A DNA stretch of 64,000 nucleotides. Origin: Glycomyces sp040645615 (GTDB lineage Bacteria > Actinomycetota > Actinomycetes > Mycobacteriales > Micromonosporaceae). The stretch spans positions 186,001 through 250,000 of the forward strand of contig NZ_JBEYYO010000004.1 of NCBI RefSeq assembly GCF_040645615.1. Direction: 5' to 3'. The notes beneath the pieces were generated by a model that was given only the letters and a program-made list of their open reading frames with translations, was not told where the DNA came from and ran no database searches. Made by a program: the position numbers and the translations under genes. Numbering within the stretch: position 1 is the stretch's first letter; each line of letters opens with the position of its first letter. Below are positions 34,936-42,334 of this stretch, one piece after another.

Positions 34936-35658
34936 TCAGCTTGGGCGTCGTGCTGCAAGGGCTGGGATCGCTTCGATTTTTTCTAGCGGGATGCGGCTCC
35001 AGTCAAGACCGTATGGGCGAGACGACTTCGGGCATTCGATGATCTTGCTAGGTGTGATGATCAGGTCCAAGCGGAAGTCGTGCTGTTCTTCGGGCAGGTC
35101 CTCATTGAGGACTTGGAGGTCGTGCACGGTGGTGGCGAGCACGGTGCGGTCGTCTACGAGGCCGGCGTCGGTCAGGATCGCGACTTCCAAGTCGGCGTAT
35201 CCTGCGCCTTTTCCGATACGTACGCCGTTGGGGTTGACCGCGACGGATCCGGTGATGATGAAGTCGATGTGCCCCATCGGCTTCATCTGGTCGACTTCAA
35301 CCGTTGGCGCGTACTCACTAGCGGTGACAGGCGTGGCGGCTTCCCGTGGTGGATGTTCCTCCAACAGCGGATTGAGGTAGTAGAACGGCTTTGCCTCGGC
35401 GAGCTTGGGGACGGCCATGAACAGGGTCTTCCCGGTTGCGAGGGCGAGTTCTCGCACGGGTGCCTGGGGTTTGTCCGGGTTGGCTTTCACTACCGTGGCT
35501 GCTCGCCACTGGGGCAGCGTCGCAAGATTGTTCGAGGCCGCTCCTGCTCCGTGAAAGTTTGGAATTCGACCGAAGGCCTCGGTAGCGACCGCCTGCTTTG
35601 AATCGAGGATGTGCCAGATGCGTTCGCGCACTTGCTGTTTGCTCTCGGAGCCACTCAT
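34936..35658 (-). CDS. 5-formyltetrahydrofolate cyclo-ligase-like protein
   Basis: This 240-aa protein starts at ATG 35658. It shows the family elements: an N-terminal K/R-x-R-ERIW helix, the central GKTLFMAVPKL strand, VNPNGVRIGKGAGYADLE (the family's RxGxGxGYYD-like ATP/folate loop) and VHDLQVLNEDLPEEQHD at the C-terminus. The reaction is 5-formyl-THF plus ATP to 5,10-methenyl-THF. It lacks close operon partners, ending 24 nt beyond the start side of the XRE regulator's stop. It might supply one-carbon units for methylation nearby; that link is speculative. Confidence 0.82.
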   Translation of the reverse strand: MSGSESKQQVRERIWHILDSKQAVATEAFGRIPNFHGAGAASNNLATLPQWRAATVVKANPDKPQAPVRELALATGKTLFMAVPKLAEAKPFYYLNPLLEEHPPREAATPVTASEYAPTVEVDQMKPMGHIDFIITGSVAVNPNGVRIGKGAGYADLEVAILTDAGLVDDRTVLATTVHDLQVLNEDLPEEQHDFRLDLIITPSKIIECPKSSRPYGLDWSRIPLEKIEAIPALAARRPS

Positions 35659-35681
35659 CGCTGCCTCCCTATTGGTGCTCC

Positions 35682-36851
35682 CTAGGATGCCATGAGGCTG
35701 ATCAGCCTGTCGTGGACCTCGCCGTCGCGAGGGAAGCCACGCAGGCGCAACTGGCGAGCGGCAGTAGCCGCGGCCTTCATACCGCCTCCTGAACGCGTGC
35801 GCTCCAGCTCATCTATTGCCAGGTGGAGGTGTGCGGCCGCGGAATCGAGGTCGCCCTGGCGGGTGTGGGCCGCGGCGAGATTGCTGAGGACGATCGCGTT
35901 GGATTTCTTACGCTGCACCCATGCTCCGTTGAGGAGTCGAATGGCGTCAGGAAGCGCGTCGAGCTGGAGCATACAGGATCCGGCCATTCTGGCGAAGGTC
36001 CGAGGGGAGCAGAGTTCAGCATGCGGGTCGGCTGGATCCACATGGCCGGCTAGGGTTTCGGCACTCTCCAGTGCCGCTTCACAAGCAGCGCGTTGGTTCG
36101 CGAACGCAAAGGATTCTGCTGCGTGAAGCAAAGCGAAAGCCGCGATGGGCGCCTGGCAGTCTCGTGACGCTTGGTCGAACTGGGTCGCCGCTCGGTCGGG
36201 ACGGTGCTGACCATAGAGGGTGACCATGCCAGCACGGATACGTCCCAGTGCCAGCGTGTCCGGTTCTGCGGCGGCTTCTGCATGGTGAACGGCACTGGTG
36301 AAATAGCCCAGTGGCCCGCTCTGGTCGCGCCGTGCGGATGCGTCCCACAGGACTTGTCCCATCAGGATCGAGACTTCAGCGGCGGCGTGATGCAGGCGCC
36401 TTCGCGCTCGATCGTCCGTGGTTTGCGTTGGGAGGTTGACCAAGCGACCGTGCAGGTTCGCGGCTTCGGAAATCAGCAGTGCTGAAGGCGCATGGTCGTA
36501 TTGGTCGCAGAGGGCGCGCACGCGATCGTGTAGGGATGCGGCCATCGACGTGTCAACCCGGTGTCCGCTGCCGGTCGCGCTGAGCGCGGCCTGCAGCTGC
36601 AAGTTCTCTTCTCCGGCACGCTCACTGACGACACCATCGGTCTCGGGCGGAGTAAGCGCCTGGTCGAGGTCGGCCAGGCTCAGGCCGAGTGCTACTGCGA
36701 GACCTGGCCGGAAGGCGGGTTGTGGTTCTCTCCTCCCTGATTCCCAGTTGCGTATGGTCGTCGGCTCAACTCCAAGTGCCCTGGCGAGGCTTTCCTGGGT
36801 ATGACCACAGAGTTTGCGCGCTCTGATCAGCCCAATACGTCGCTGTGTCAT
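35682..36851 (-). CDS. XRE regulator with TPR-like C-terminal domain
   Basis: This 389-aa protein starts at ATG 36851, chosen because the HTH begins at once; longer frames would extend into the promoter. HTH residues 5-60 include LCGHTQESLARALGVEPTTI and RNWESGRREPQPA. The remaining 300 residues are helical TPR-like repeats (AAEVSILMGQVLWDASARR, AFALLHAAESFAFA, NAIVLSNLAAAHTRQGDL). Such proteins often regulate adjacent specialised-metabolite operons in response to peptides. It is divergent from the graspetide-associated operon at 37066, with three phased repeats in the shared intergenic region. Confidence 0.85.
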   Translation of the reverse strand: MTQRRIGLIRARKLCGHTQESLARALGVEPTTIRNWESGRREPQPAFRPGLAVALGLSLADLDQALTPPETDGVVSERAGEENLQLQAALSATGSGHRVDTSMAASLHDRVRALCDQYDHAPSALLISEAANLHGRLVNLPTQTTDDRARRRLHHAAAEVSILMGQVLWDASARRDQSGPLGYFTSAVHHAEAAAEPDTLALGRIRAGMVTLYGQHRPDRAATQFDQASRDCQAPIAAFALLHAAESFAFANQRAACEAALESAETLAGHVDPADPHAELCSPRTFARMAGSCMLQLDALPDAIRLLNGAWVQRKKSNAIVLSNLAAAHTRQGDLDSAAAHLHLAIDELERTRSGGGMKAAATAARQLRLRGFPRDGEVHDRLISLMAS

Positions 36852-36910
36852 GTTTCGCCTCCATCTGCGATCTATCATCCCAAGGCTATCTGCGCAGGTC
36901 AAGCTGGTCT

Positions 36911-36939
36911 TTCCCGGTTTCTTCCCGGTTTTTTCACGG
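36911..36939 (+). promoter_or_regulatory. Three TTC[CA]CGG direct repeats at exact 11-nt period
   Basis: TTCCCGG at 36911 and 36922 and TTCACGG at 36933, each followed by TT, lie in the 214-bp gap between the divergent XRE/TPR regulator (36851) and the 37066 operon. The period is one helical turn, so a protein would contact one face. They are a likely operator for the regulator or a co-activator. No -10/-35 pair is confidently placed. Confidence 0.65.
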
Positions 36940-37065
36940 TTGATGCGCTCGATCCTTCTCGACGCCAAGGGTTTGATGATGACGGAGGCTGTCGCACTGA
37001 CGCTCTCCTGAAGGGACTGTGACAGACATTCCCAGACCACACCGCCTAGAGGGCTGGAGGAGCGG

Positions 37066-37461
37066 ATGAACGAGACCGGAACCAAAATGGTCGAAGCCGC
37101 CGACGCGGTCGTGGCCGAGACTGTTCACGCCGCTGGAAAAGCGAATCGTATTGCTCCGCGCGCGCCGTCCCAACCGATCGAGCGCACGGTCCGCTCGATC
37201 GACACGGCGGTCACCGGGCTGACGATGCGGCTCACCGCATGCGATGGTGACTCACTGGTGCGCATCTCGCCCTGGAGCGTGGACTGGCCGTTGGTCGGTG
37301 AGGTCGACCGGATCGACAACGGCACCATCCAACCTCCGCGTCTAGCGATTCTCGACACCGAGGTTATCCCCGGCCTGTTCGACGCCTCCAAGACGATGCT
37401 CGCTGCCGCTGCCGCTGCCGCTGCCGCTGTCGCGCACGACCGCGAACGGGGGGCGTCATGA
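37066..37461 (+). CDS. Hypothetical protein, first gene of graspetide-associated operon
   Basis: This 131-aa protein starts at ATG 37066 behind GGAGGAGCGG. It has a helical N-terminus, a beta-rich middle (GLTMRLTACDGDSLVRISPW) and an Ala-rich helix at the C-terminus coding eight or nine alanines in a row. It overlaps the next gene by 4 nt. I do not recognise it. As the first gene of a coupled series ending near tgmA it may belong to the same pathway. Confidence 0.5.
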   Translation: MNETGTKMVEAADAVVAETVHAAGKANRIAPRAPSQPIERTVRSIDTAVTGLTMRLTACDGDSLVRISPWSVDWPLVGEVDRIDNGTIQPPRLAILDTEVIPGLFDASKTMLAAAAAAAAAVAHDRERGAS

Positions 37462-37808
37462 GCAACGCACCCGAGGTAGCAGAGCCGGAGGAGGGCGAAG
37501 CACCCGAACCCGAAGCGGTGGTCAGCATCGGCGAGTTCTGGGTGCCGAGGCTCGGCCTGCTGAAAGCGGCCCTTCCCGAGGATTCCGGCGCACCCTACCG
37601 CGCTGATCTGGCGTCGGAGCGGGTGACGTTCACACTGACCCACCCTGAGTTGTACCCGCGGATCGCGGTCGTGATCGGCCTCGACCCAGTGAACGCTGAA
37701 TGGACGATCGTCCCCAGCTCCTGGCCCAAGGACCTCCGAGCGATTGCGATCGACCGAGCTGCGGGCCTGCGACGACGAGCGATGCTCCAGCAGGGCCGAA
37801 CCCAGTGA
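37458..37808 (+). CDS. Hypothetical protein
   Basis: This 116-aa protein starts at ATG 37458, overlapping its neighbours at both ends. It has an acidic disordered start (PEVAEPEEGEAPEPEAV) and a beta-rich body (ERVTFTLTHPELYPRIAVVI). No signal, membrane segment or known motif. Confidence 0.5.
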   Translation: MSNAPEVAEPEEGEAPEPEAVVSIGEFWVPRLGLLKAALPEDSGAPYRADLASERVTFTLTHPELYPRIAVVIGLDPVNAEWTIVPSSWPKDLRAIAIDRAAGLRRRAMLQQGRTQ

Positions 37809-38137
37809 GCGGCATGAGTCGGCACCGGATCGGTGAGTTCGAGTTGGAGGTCGGCGGCGGGGTGCATCGCTATCGGGTGTACGCCGTGGCCGAGGCGGGC
37901 GCGGTCGTCGTCTCCCGCGTGCATCCGGACCCCGACCGGGGACGGGACCTGGCCTCGGCGTCCGGACTCGACGGGGACCGTCCAAGGTTCGCGCTGCCGT
38001 CGAACTGGGACACGCTCCTCACTGAGGACGCCCAGGCGCAGATCGACGCGGCCTACTTCGACTGGCAAGTCGACGTAGCGGTTGCGGGCCTGCTGAACGA
38101 GTCCCGCGTGTGGGAGGGGCCTGCCGATGCCCAATAA
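37805..38137 (+). CDS. Hypothetical protein
   Basis: This 110-aa protein starts at GTG 37805 (GTGA overlap), or at ATG 37814. It is a beta-rich protein (FELEVGGGVHRYRVYAVAEA) with an acidic helix (WDTLLTEDAQAQIDAAYFDW) carrying conserved-looking tryptophans. No known domain. It overlaps the next gene by 11 nt. Confidence 0.5.
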   Translation: MSGMSRHRIGEFELEVGGGVHRYRVYAVAEAGAVVVSRVHPDPDRGRDLASASGLDGDRPRFALPSNWDTLLTEDAQAQIDAAYFDWQVDVAVAGLLNESRVWEGPADAQ

Positions 38138-38453
38138 CCCACCACCGGTCGCGGATCTCGATCCGCCCCAGACGGCACGCCCTTTGGTGGGTACACGTCG
38201 CATCGCGGACCGGGACTTCACGTTCACGGTGTACAGCCCCGCGCTGGTCACGGTCACCGACCCCGAAGTACAGCACCGGTTCGTCGCGAACATCACCGTC
38301 TTGCCGCGTTCGGGCACGACCGTGCTGTACCACTCCTGGACTTATCGCGAGGTTTTCGGGGTGGACCGGTCCGACCCTGCCGGGCGCAGCGCCCGTGAGG
38401 CGTTGATCGCCGCCGCCCTAGAGGTACGCGACACCCCGCCGCCAGGCGACTGA
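38127..38453 (+). CDS. Hypothetical protein
   Basis: This 108-aa protein starts at ATG 38127. It is beta-strand-rich (TFTVYSPALVTVTDPEVQHR; TTVLYHSWTYREVFG) with a C-terminal helix. It may form a small beta domain like its upstream neighbour, but homology between the two is not clear by eye. No motif recognised. Confidence 0.5.
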   Translation: MPNNPPPVADLDPPQTARPLVGTRRIADRDFTFTVYSPALVTVTDPEVQHRFVANITVLPRSGTTVLYHSWTYREVFGVDRSDPAGRSAREALIAAALEVRDTPPPGD

Positions 38454-38565
38454 AGTTCGCTGCCCTTTGACCGAGCGCGGACGCACAGTACTTGCTCTAC
38501 CTCAGAGCGATGCCGAGGTCTCGCCACCCCCTCCAAATTCTTCGACATCTGACAGGAGCCCTCGC

Positions 38566-39090
38566 ATGCAGCAGCCGTCCGCTGACCCCGACACCAATCC
38601 GAGCGTCACCGCCGCCATCGCCAACCTCCCGGAGCGTCAAACCCGACCTTCTGTCCAGCATGTTCGGCGCGTCGCCGACCGCATCGCGCGCCTCACCGTT
38701 GACGGCGGGTACCGGTTCGCCATCGACCACCGCGCCGACGAGCACGGCACACACCATTTCGGAATCTGGACTGACAGCGTCCACCACGCCGACGCTTTGG
38801 CCGGAACCGTGACCGTCACCCCCACCGGGGAGGTGACAGCCGCATGGACCAACGAGGGCAACTGGATCGGTCTACGCGAGCACACCGCGCCCGCCCGGCA
38901 GGTCCGCGACGCGATCGAGGAACTGGCCTCACTGTTGACCGCCGCCGAAGTCGTGGGCGGCGGCCACGTGGACCTGACCAACAGCGGTCACGCCCTCGTC
39001 CGCGCCCTCGGGACCGGGCCCTCCCGACACCACCCGACCAGCGGCCCGTGCACAACCCCGGACTGTCTCATTCCCCTGGCGGCAGCATGA
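38566..39090 (+). CDS. Hypothetical protein
   Basis: This 174-aa protein starts at ATG 38566 behind CAGGAG, preferred over an upstream in-frame GTG-like extension that reads poorly. It has a disordered N-terminus, a beta-rich body (GYRFAIDHRADEHGTHHFGI; GTVTVTPTGEVTAAWTNEG) and a helix (RQVRDAIEELASLLTAAEV). The His-rich HHFG stretch could bind metal, but no family is evident. It overlaps the next gene by 4 nt. Confidence 0.5.
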   Translation: MQQPSADPDTNPSVTAAIANLPERQTRPSVQHVRRVADRIARLTVDGGYRFAIDHRADEHGTHHFGIWTDSVHHADALAGTVTVTPTGEVTAAWTNEGNWIGLREHTAPARQVRDAIEELASLLTAAEVVGGGHVDLTNSGHALVRALGTGPSRHHPTSGPCTTPDCLIPLAAA

Positions 39091-39665
39091 CAACCACCCT
39101 GGCACTCGGCCACTTCCGCTACGCCCTCGACCAGGCCGAAACCGACCCCGGATACGGTGGACCGCTCTCGGCTACGATGCTGCTGCGCCACCCTGGCGGC
39201 TCCGACCCGCTCGCCAGCCTCCAACGCCTCCACACCGACACACCGGAACTGGTCGTCTACCCGTGGGTGAACGCGAGCGAGCGTGCCCGACTGGAGACGT
39301 GGCGGCAGGTCATCCTCGCGCACGCCCAACACGTCTGGCGCACCCAGGCCGGCGCGACGAACGCCGCCGGAGGCGACCGGTGGCAGGACCGCCCGTTCGC
39401 CGCGTTGGGGATCGCCAACGGGGTCGCCATGATCGCGCTGGGCGTGTACTTCGTTGTCGTCCCCGCCCAGACGCCGCCGCTGGCCCTGGCCGCCCTCAGC
39501 GCCGTGATCTGCGCCGGGTCCTACCTCGGGGTGTTCTGGCTGCTCCTGGGAGTGCGACGCGCGATGCGCGTCACCTGGAGAGTCACCGCGCTCGCGGTGT
39601 CGTTTTGGGTCCTGGTCTATGCGTGGCTTCGCCTGCTCGACCATCTGTCCGGAGTGGCCTCGTGA
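39087..39665 (+). CDS. Hypothetical membrane protein
   Basis: This 192-aa protein starts at ATG 39087 (ATGA overlap). Residues 1-110 are soluble; three hydrophobic helices follow (about 118-137, 142-162, 168-186). There is no signal peptide, so the N-terminal domain is expected in the cytoplasm. No transporter motif is seen. Its position just before tgmA suggests a link with export or immunity for the peptide; this is only inference. Confidence 0.55.
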   Translation: MTTTLALGHFRYALDQAETDPGYGGPLSATMLLRHPGGSDPLASLQRLHTDTPELVVYPWVNASERARLETWRQVILAHAQHVWRTQAGATNAAGGDRWQDRPFAALGIANGVAMIALGVYFVVVPAQTPPLALAALSAVICAGSYLGVFWLLLGVRRAMRVTWRVTALAVSFWVLVYAWLRLLDHLSGVAS

Positions 39666-39739
39666 ATCCCTCGACTATCGCACGCCTGCCCGATGCCGGA
39701 GGAGACAGCGCCGACCACAACGCTGTCTCCTCAAAGTAA
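39662..39739 (+). CDS. Possible 25-aa leader-like peptide before tgmA
   Basis: A GTG start at 39662 overlaps the previous stop (GTGA), and the frame stops at 39737-39739 after 25 codons (ends ADHNAVSSK). The second half of the frame contains the 12-bp hairpin 39699-39732. Translation of this short frame could disturb the hairpin and so influence tgmA expression. There is no supporting homology, so it may be fortuitous. Confidence 0.3.
   Translation: MNPSTIARLPDAGGDSADHNAVSSK
39699..39732 (+). terminator. 12-bp hairpin between operon and tgmA (attenuator or terminator)
   Basis: GAGGAGACAGCG (39699-39710) pairs perfectly with CGCTGTCTCCTC (39721-39732), loop of 10 nt. There is no T-run. It separates the six upstream genes from tgmA at 39817. 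Confidence 0.7.
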
Positions 39740-39816
39740 CCGAGGCCGCCGACCGCTTCCCCGGGCATTGGACTCACCCCAATCGCAAGATCAAACACGA
39801 CAAGGAGAAATACGAC

Positions 39817-40074
39817 ATGTTCGAGACGAACTCGTTCGCCGCCGCGCAGGTTCCCGGCGTCGGCATCAGTGCCGCGATCGCTACCCCGAGCACCTTCGGG
39901 GCGCAGCGCACCACCGCGACCGCGACGGTCATGAAGCCGGTCAATGGCGGGACCTACGACTTCGACCGGCAGGTGACGGTGGTCGAGGGTGCCCCGCTGG
40001 CGCACCAGGTGGCCGAGCGGACCCCGTACAACACCGTCTACGACTCCCAGGAGTTCACCGACCGCGAAGCCTAG
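39817..40074 (+). CDS. tgmA: Graspetide precursor peptide (TgmA-like)
   Basis: This 85-aa protein starts at ATG 39817 behind AAGGAG. It is the small gene immediately before an ATP-grasp maturase and a PIMT-like methyltransferase, the arrangement of tgmABC systems. The leader region (residues 1-45) is Ala/Thr-rich. The C-terminal part has hydroxy and acidic residues suited to ester cross-links: T46, D48, D50 and, at the end, T69, T73, D76, S77, E79, T81, D82, E84. Asp76-Ser77 is the best candidate for methylation and aspartimide formation. The exact core is inferred. Confidence 0.85.
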   Translation: MFETNSFAAAQVPGVGISAAIATPSTFGAQRTTATATVMKPVNGGTYDFDRQVTVVEGAPLAHQVAERTPYNTVYDSQEFTDREA

Positions 40075-40086
40075 ATCAACCCCAGT

Positions 40087-40114
40087 GCGGGGGGCGGCTT
40101 CGGCCGTTCCCCGC
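40087..40114 (+). terminator. UUCG-loop hairpin between tgmA and tgmB
   Basis: GCGGGGGGCGGC (40087-40098) pairs with GCCGTTCCCCGC (40103-40114) around TTCG, with two G-T pairs. An intercistronic hairpin here could make precursor mRNA more abundant than enzyme mRNA. Confidence 0.65.
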
Positions 40115-40131
40115 CGTCCCTGGAGGCAACC

Positions 40132-41088
40132 ATGACCGTTCTCGTTCTCACCCACCGCGCCGACCTCACCGCCGACCTCGTCGTCCTCGCACTCGAACAA
40201 ATGGAAGTGCCCGTCCTACGGCTCAACCCCGGTGACACCGGCCGGTCGGTCGAGTTGGACGCTCGATTCGACAACGGCCGTTGGTACGGCCGACTCGCGT
40301 TCAAAGGACGCGAGCTGGCCCTGTCCGACATCTGCTCGATCTACTACCGCAGGCCAACCACATGGACCGGCCCCGAAGGCATGAGTGAAGCCGAAGCCGC
40401 CTGGGCGGCCGAAGAAGTCCGCGCCGGATTCGGCGGCGTCCTGATGAGCCTGCGCCAGTGCCGCTGGATCAACCACCCCCGGCTCGCCATGTGGGCCTCG
40501 AACAAACCCATACAGCTCGAAGCCGCCGCAAGGTCCGGATTCGAAGTCCCAGCCACGACCGTCACCAACAACGGCAGTCGGGCCGCCCAGTTCGCGACCA
40601 AACACTCCCCCGTGGTCTACAAGACCCTCGCTGGAACCCCGCGCGTCGAAGGCGGCGCGATCTACACGACACGCACCACCGCCGACGAGATCCGCACCGA
40701 GGCCGAGGCCGTCTCGTACGCTCTTCACCAGTTCCAACAGGAGATCCCCAAGCGGTACGAGGTTCGTCTGACCGTGGTCGACGGCCGCATGTTCGCCGCC
40801 CGCATCGACGCCGGAAGCGACCCGGCCCGGCTCGATTGGCGGCGCGATTACGACTCCGTGCGGCTCAGCGTCATCCAAGTCCCGGCCGCCGTTGAGCAAT
40901 CGGTGCGCCGCTTCATGGACCACCTCGAACTTGTCTTCTCCACGTTCGACTTCATCGTGGACGACCAAGGACGCTGGATCTTCCTGGAGGCCAACACGAA
41001 CGGCCAATGGGGATTCGTGGAGCAAGACACGAAACTGCCGATCGCCGCGGCCATCGCCGAAGCACTCACTAAAGGAGGCACCACCTGA
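40132..41088 (+). CDS. tgmB: ATP-grasp RiPP macrocyclase (TgmB-like)
   Basis: This 318-aa protein starts at ATG 40132 behind CTGGAGGC. Features of the graspetide ligase family: an N-terminal VLVLTHRADLTADLVVLAL strand-helix, YYRRPTTW (about residues 65-72), INHPRLAMWASNKP near residue 120, a YKTL strand in the central ATP-binding lid, YEVRLTVVDGRMFAARI near 205, and the terminal metal-binding EANTNGQWGF. It activates precursor Asp/Glu carboxylates as acyl phosphates and joins them to Ser/Thr (or Lys) side chains. It overlaps tgmC by 1 nt. Confidence 0.93.
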   Translation: MTVLVLTHRADLTADLVVLALEQMEVPVLRLNPGDTGRSVELDARFDNGRWYGRLAFKGRELALSDICSIYYRRPTTWTGPEGMSEAEAAWAAEEVRAGFGGVLMSLRQCRWINHPRLAMWASNKPIQLEAAARSGFEVPATTVTNNGSRAAQFATKHSPVVYKTLAGTPRVEGGAIYTTRTTADEIRTEAEAVSYALHQFQQEIPKRYEVRLTVVDGRMFAARIDAGSDPARLDWRRDYDSVRLSVIQVPAAVEQSVRRFMDHLELVFSTFDFIVDDQGRWIFLEANTNGQWGFVEQDTKLPIAAAIAEALTKGGTT

Positions 41089-42140
41089 TGACACCCGACG
41101 CCCTCGCCGAACTTCTCGGCGGCACCGGAGCCATCACCAGTCCGAGCGTCTACGACGCCTTCAGCCGGGTCGACCGACACGCGTTCGTCCCCGAATGCTG
41201 GGTCCGCGACGCGACCGGAGTCAACACCTTCCTGAGCGACTCGACCGATCTCGATACGCGCCGGGCCTGGCTGGAAGTGGTCTACTCAGACGCTGCCCTG
41301 GTCACGAAAGTCGATGAGCGCGGCATCGCGCTCAGCTCGTCCTCACAACCGACGATCATGGCACGGATGCTCGAAGCACTCGACCTCAAACCCGGGCAAC
41401 GGGTGTTGGAGATCGGCACCGGGACCGGGTACAACACCGCGCTCCTGTCCAAGATCGCCGGAGGAGGCCAGGTTTTCTCCATCGACATCGACCCCGCCCT
41501 AGTCGAACGAGCCCGGAAAGTCCTGGCCGAACAGGGCCACCACCCTGCTCTGACGGTCGGTGACGGCCGCGAAGGCTGGGCCGCAGGCGGGCCCTACGAC
41601 CGACTCATCGCCACGTGCGAGACCAGCACGATCCCACCCGCGTGGCTGGCGCAGTGCCGCACCAGGGCCCGCATGGTCGTCAACATCGGCTACGGCAGCG
41701 CCGTTCTCACCAAGAACGCGGACGGTGGCGCTCAGGGGCGCTACCTCGAAGGCGTCGCCGCATTCATGCCCGCCCGCGACACCGCCCAAGGACCAGCCCC
41801 GACCACCGGGCTCAACCTCGACGCTTTGACCGACACCCCCGGCGCCACAGCGGAAGTCCCCGAGCAGGTCCACGGGAGGCCGTTCCACATGTTCCTCCAC
41901 ACGGTGCGACCCGACCTCATACAACTGCAACTCGACACCAGTCGGTCAGCCTTCGGCGACACACAAGGCCGACAGGTGGTCGTGAGCACCGACGCGACAC
42001 GCGGCAGTGCCGATCTCTGGAACACCATTCAAGGCGAGTACATGCGCTGGCGGGCATGGGGCCACCCCGAACTACACCACCTCACCATCACCGTCGAGCC
42101 CGATGGGGCAACCAGGTTCGAGCCGGACGCGAACCTATGA
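41088..42140 (+). CDS. tgmC: PIMT-like O-methyltransferase of ATP-grasp RiPP system (TgmC-like)
   Basis: This 350-aa protein starts at ATG 41088, overlapping the tgmB stop. It is homologous to protein-L-isoaspartate methyltransferases: SSSSQPTIMARMLEALDLKP, the SAM motif RVLEIGTGTGYNTALL near residue 105-120, IDIDPALVERARK, and PYDRLIATCE. The C-terminal 130 residues are specific to the RiPP-associated branch. In studied systems (fuscimiditide-type) such enzymes methylate an Asp of the cyclised peptide, which then closes to an aspartimide. Confidence 0.92.
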   Translation: MTPDALAELLGGTGAITSPSVYDAFSRVDRHAFVPECWVRDATGVNTFLSDSTDLDTRRAWLEVVYSDAALVTKVDERGIALSSSSQPTIMARMLEALDLKPGQRVLEIGTGTGYNTALLSKIAGGGQVFSIDIDPALVERARKVLAEQGHHPALTVGDGREGWAAGGPYDRLIATCETSTIPPAWLAQCRTRARMVVNIGYGSAVLTKNADGGAQGRYLEGVAAFMPARDTAQGPAPTTGLNLDALTDTPGATAEVPEQVHGRPFHMFLHTVRPDLIQLQLDTSRSAFGDTQGRQVVVSTDATRGSADLWNTIQGEYMRWRAWGHPELHHLTITVEPDGATRFEPDANL

Positions 42141-42220
42141 CGAACGAAAGCTAGATGTTGTCCCGTTATTAGTTGCGGGAGATGCTGATCGTGTGGATGG
42201 GTGTGACAGCTCGGTGTGGT

Positions 42221-42334
42221 TCAGGCGGTGCGGGCGAGGTTGTGCATTTGGGCGGTGCTGCTCATCGCGACCGCGATGCCGTTGCCGCGGAGGCGGCAAT
42301 CGCGCAGGATCTTCCAGGTCTTCATGATGCTGTC
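42221..42334 (-). mobile_element. 3' fragment of IS5/DDE_Tnp_4-type transposase
   Basis: The minus strand reads MKTWKILRDCRLRGNG and ends in AQMHNLART before a stop at 42221-42223. This is the typical end of DDE_Tnp_4 (IS112-like) transposases. Its missing 5' part is found at 43485-43979, and the IS1182-like element lies between. The two parts were therefore one gene before a second insertion. Confidence 0.75.
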
